Shown here: positions 21,061 through 23,273 of the stretch, piece by piece
Layout of the letters: each line of letters begins with the position of its first letter
Numbering within the stretch: position 1 is the stretch's first letter
From: an uncultured Lachnospiraceae bacterium
GTDB taxonomy: Bacteria; Bacillota; Clostridia; Lachnospirales; Lachnospiraceae
Direction: 5' to 3'
Assembly (NCBI GenBank): GCA_905235345.1
Contig: CAJOLO010000032.1
Location: forward strand, 1 to 23,273
DNA: 23,273 nt
The notes under the pieces: model-generated
Database searches by the model: none
Seen by the model: only the letters and a program-made list of their open reading frames with translations
Told to the model about the DNA's origin: nothing
Made by a program: the position numbers and the translations under genes

Positions 21061-22902
21061 ATGGCAGAGTCAATGAAGGGGTTAAAGAGAACCCACAGAT
21101 GTACAGAAGTAAGTAATAAGAATGTAGATGAGACAGTAACCGTTATGGGCTGGGTAGCCAAGAGCCGTAACAAGGGCGGGATCATTTTCGTGGATTTAAG
21201 AGACAGAAGCGGTATTCTTCAGGTCATTTTTGAGGAGGATAAATGCGGAACAGAAAGCTTCTCTAAGGCAGAGAAGTTAAGAAGCGAGTTCGTTGTCGCA
21301 ATCACAGGTACGGTGGCGCTTCGTGCAGGCGGCATTAATAAGAATCTTGCGACAGGTGATATAGAGATAATTGCGAAGGATATCAGAATACTTTCAGAGT
21401 CAGAGACTCCTCCGTTCCCAATCGAGGAGAATTCCAAGACCAAGGAAGAGATTCGTCTGAAATACAGAACCCTTGACTTAAGAAGACCTGATCTTCAGAA
21501 GAATCTGATACTTAGAAGTAAGGTCGTAAGTATTATCCGCAACTTCTTAGCGGATGAAGGTTTCCTTGAGATAGAGACACCTATTCTTAACAAGTCAACA
21601 CCGGAGGGTGCAAGAGATTACCTTGTTCCAAGCCGTGTTCATCCGGGATCATTTTATGCACTGCCACAGTCTCCTCAGATATTCAAGCAGTTACTGATGG
21701 CATCCGGCTATGACCGTTATTATCAGGTGGCAAAATGTTTCCGCGACGAGGATCTTCGTGCAGACCGGCAGCCGGAATTCACACAGATAGATATGGAGCT
21801 ATCATTTGTTGATATAGATGATGTGCTGGATGTTAATGAAAGACTTCTTGCAAGGGTATTCAAGGAGGCAATAGGAGTGGATGTGCCGCTTCCTATTCAG
21901 AGAATGACCTGGGCAGAGGCTATGGAACGTTACGGTTCCGATAAGCCGGATATCCGTTTCGGTATGGAGCTTAAGAATGTAACGGATATAGTTAAGAACT
22001 GTGGCTTCGGAGTGTTTACCGGAGCAATCGAGAACGGTGGATCGGTTCGCGGTATCAATGTTAACGGTCAGGGCACAATGCCTCGTAAGAAGATAGATGC
22101 GCTGGTTGATTTTGCCAAGGGCTATGGTGCCAAAGGACTTGCTTATATTGCAATTGGCGAGGACGGTTCCTATAAGTCATCATTTGCCAAGTTCATGACT
22201 GACGAGGAGTTGAATAATCTTGTTGCCGCCCTTGACGGTAAGGCAGGAGATCTGCTTTTATTCGCAGCGGACAGAGATAAGATCGTGTTCTCGGTACTTG
22301 GTGCTTTAAGGTGCGAACTGGCTGAACAGTTAGAGCTTGTTAAGAAAGACGATTACCGGTTCCTGTGGGTTACAGAGTTCCCTGTATTCGAGTGGTCGGA
22401 CGAGGAAGAGAGATATCAGGCTATGCATCATCCGTTTACTATGCCAATGGAAGAAGATTTGGAATTGTTAGAGCAATCGCTTGCTGAGATGGAAAGCGGC
22501 AGGAAATTTACAGAGTCTAAGGATTCAGGTATGAGCAGAGCGAGAGCTAAGGCATACGATATAGTGTTGAACGGTGTCGAGCTTGGAGGCGGTTCGGTCC
22601 GTATCCATCAGGATGACATTCAGGAGAAGATGTTTAAGCTTCTTGGAATCAGCGAGGAGGATGCCAATGACCGCTTCGGTTTCATGTTGACGGCGTTCAA
22701 GTATGGCGTGCCGCCTCATGCGGGACTTGCATTTGGTCTGGACAGAATGATCATGCTTATGACAGGTGCTGAGTCTATCCGTGATGTTATTGCATTTCCT
22801 AAGATCAAGGACGCAAGCTGTCTGCTTTCCGATGCACCGTCAACTGTTGATAAAAAGCAGTTAGAGGAGCTTGCCATTGAGGTTAAGTTGCCACAGGAGT
22901 AG
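21061..22902 (+). CDS. aspS: Aspartyl-tRNA synthetase, bacterial type
   Basis: A 613-residue class IIb synthetase that charges tRNA-Asp. The N-terminal anticodon-binding OB fold spans about 1-110 (VTVMGWVAKSRNKGGIIFVD). The catalytic core has the flipping-loop region PQSPQIFKQLLM, motif 2 FRDEDLRADRQPEFTQIDME (about 226-245) and motif 3 GLAFGLDRMIML (about 553-565). Between motifs 2 and 3 lies the bacterial-specific GAD insertion (about 290-420). The length matches bacterial AspRS rather than the shorter archaeal type. AAGGAG sits 7-8 bases before ATG 21061. It has its own promoter (20923-20950) and terminator (23039-23066), so here it is not dependent on hisS transcription. Confidence 0.97.
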   Translation: MAESMKGLKRTHRCTEVSNKNVDETVTVMGWVAKSRNKGGIIFVDLRDRSGILQVIFEEDKCGTESFSKAEKLRSEFVVAITGTVALRAGGINKNLATGDIEIIAKDIRILSESETPPFPIEENSKTKEEIRLKYRTLDLRRPDLQKNLILRSKVVSIIRNFLADEGFLEIETPILNKSTPEGARDYLVPSRVHPGSFYALPQSPQIFKQLLMASGYDRYYQVAKCFRDEDLRADRQPEFTQIDMELSFVDIDDVLDVNERLLARVFKEAIGVDVPLPIQRMTWAEAMERYGSDKPDIRFGMELKNVTDIVKNCGFGVFTGAIENGGSVRGINVNGQGTMPRKKIDALVDFAKGYGAKGLAYIAIGEDGSYKSSFAKFMTDEELNNLVAALDGKAGDLLLFAADRDKIVFSVLGALRCELAEQLELVKKDDYRFLWVTEFPVFEWSDEEERYQAMHHPFTMPMEEDLELLEQSLAEMESGRKFTESKDSGMSRARAKAYDIVLNGVELGGGSVRIHQDDIQEKMFKLLGISEEDANDRFGFMLTAFKYGVPPHAGLAFGLDRMIMLMTGAESIRDVIAFPKIKDASCLLSDAPSTVDKKQLEELAIEVKLPQE

Positions 22903-22935
22903 AGGATTGGAATAAGACTACCTCAACCCCACCGG

Positions 22936-22970
22936 ACTTAAGCCTTCCCCTAAATATTAAGTTACTGACA
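22936..22970 (+). repeat. Repeat flanking aspS, downstream copy
   Basis: Second copy of ACTTAAGCCTTCCCC, followed by TAA and TTAAGTTACTGACA (22957-22970), differing from the upstream copy by a short deletion and a few bases. It lies 33 bases after the aspS stop. Confidence 0.75.
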
Positions 22971-23038
22971 GTGGTTCATGATATCAATAATTTGACGCGC
23001 ATTCCACAGCAAGAACGCCGAAAGCGTTACTGAGTAAT

Positions 23039-23066
23039 AAAATGGCTCCTGTTTCGGAGTCATTTT
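23039..23066 (+). terminator. Intrinsic terminator after aspS
   Basis: AAAATGGCTCC (23039-23049) pairs with GGAGTCATTTT (23056-23066) with one mismatch around a six-base loop. The right arm ends in TTTT followed by CATT. Confidence 0.75.
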
Positions 23067-23086
23067 CATTATAAAATTGATAGTAA

Positions 23087-23141
23087 GTTAAGGTAATGTT
23101 AAGGTACGCCGATTTTATCGATAAGGTTTCTCTGGTATGAT
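23087..23141 (+). promoter_or_regulatory. Promoter with direct repeats, likely response-regulator activated
   Basis: GTTAAGGTA occurs at 23087-23095 and 23098-23106, exactly 11 bases apart, as OmpR/PhoB-family regulators require. Downstream are a weak -35 (TTTTAT, 23113-23118), 17 bases, and TATGAT (23136-23141). Strong repeats beside a poor -35 suggest activator dependence for the DUF975-like gene. Confidence 0.5.
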
Positions 23142-23204
23142 AAGTACATAATAAAAACAAAAGCGATACAGATATTATTGCTTATAATTAAGGAGGAATA
23201 TATT

Positions 23205-23273
23205 ATGTGGGATCGAAAGAAATTAAAGGAGATTGCGAAAGAAAAGTTTCAGGCAAATTATTGGAAGTGTGTG
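23205..23273 (+). CDS. Start of a DUF975-like membrane protein (partial)
   Basis: Only the first 23 codons are in the window: MWDRKKLKEIAKEKFQANYW then KCV. AGGAGG lies 8 bases before ATG 23205. The pattern MWxRxxLKxxAKxxFxxNYWK is the usual beginning of DUF975 integral membrane proteins of Firmicutes, whose function is unknown. The call rests on this short start alone. Confidence 0.7.
   Translation, partial: MWDRKKLKEIAKEKFQANYWKCV

Overview
The window looks like chromosomal DNA of an anaerobic Firmicute, most likely a Lachnospiraceae-type Clostridium relative. The grounds are AT-rich low-GC coding, strong AGGAGG ribosome sites, TTGACA/TATAAT promoters, single-RCK Ktr potassium uptake, a CobW variant with a PDCHRRR segment, and AAA-ATPases typical of that family. 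I could not search databases, so the taxonomic call rests on recognition of protein families.

Left part (1-12.4 kb): after a partial minus-strand gene and a decayed open frame comes a peptide export and immunity locus. Its centre is a 64-residue precursor (3663-3857) with a double-glycine leader (LSKEEQMQKNGG) and a 49-residue core containing three cysteines. Its promoter is near-consensus with an exact 17-base spacer that contains nine consecutive G, so it is a strong candidate for a phase-variable switch. Downstream lie a small lipoprotein, a LanF-like ABC ATPase with an 'E-loop', and two ABC-2 permeases, which is the layout of a LanI-LanFEG immunity cassette. On each side of this cassette is a large lipoprotein with a predicted propeller-like N-terminal half and a family-1 solute-binding-protein C-terminal half. 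A third, deleted copy is present, and its last 68 bp are identical to the end of the first. The locus ends with a C39 peptidase-containing ABC transporter (PCAT), the expected leader protease and exporter, which is split by an apparent two-base deletion. No lanthipeptide synthetase or other modification enzyme is in the window.

Middle (12.4-14.5 kb): a 160-bp imperfect palindrome, an intrinsic terminator and a structured stretch precede an AAA-ATPase/PD-(D/E)XK gene with a TTG start, which sits 24 bp upstream of hisS.

Right part (14.5-23.3 kb): hisS, ktrB, ktrA, a CobW-family GTPase gene, a second AAA-ATPase gene and aspS, then the start of a DUF975-like gene. hisS and aspS are often neighbours in Firmicutes; here about 5 kb lies between them. 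ktrB and ktrA are separated by a ~186-bp palindromic element flanked by a 12-bp direct repeat, as expected for a MITE-like insertion. The CobW gene is broken by a perfect 10-bp tandem duplication, and the second ATPase gene by an apparent one-base deletion. With the PCAT, that gives three frame-disrupted genes plus one deleted pseudogene. Either the strain is losing these functions, or some of the disruptions are reversible or are assembly errors.
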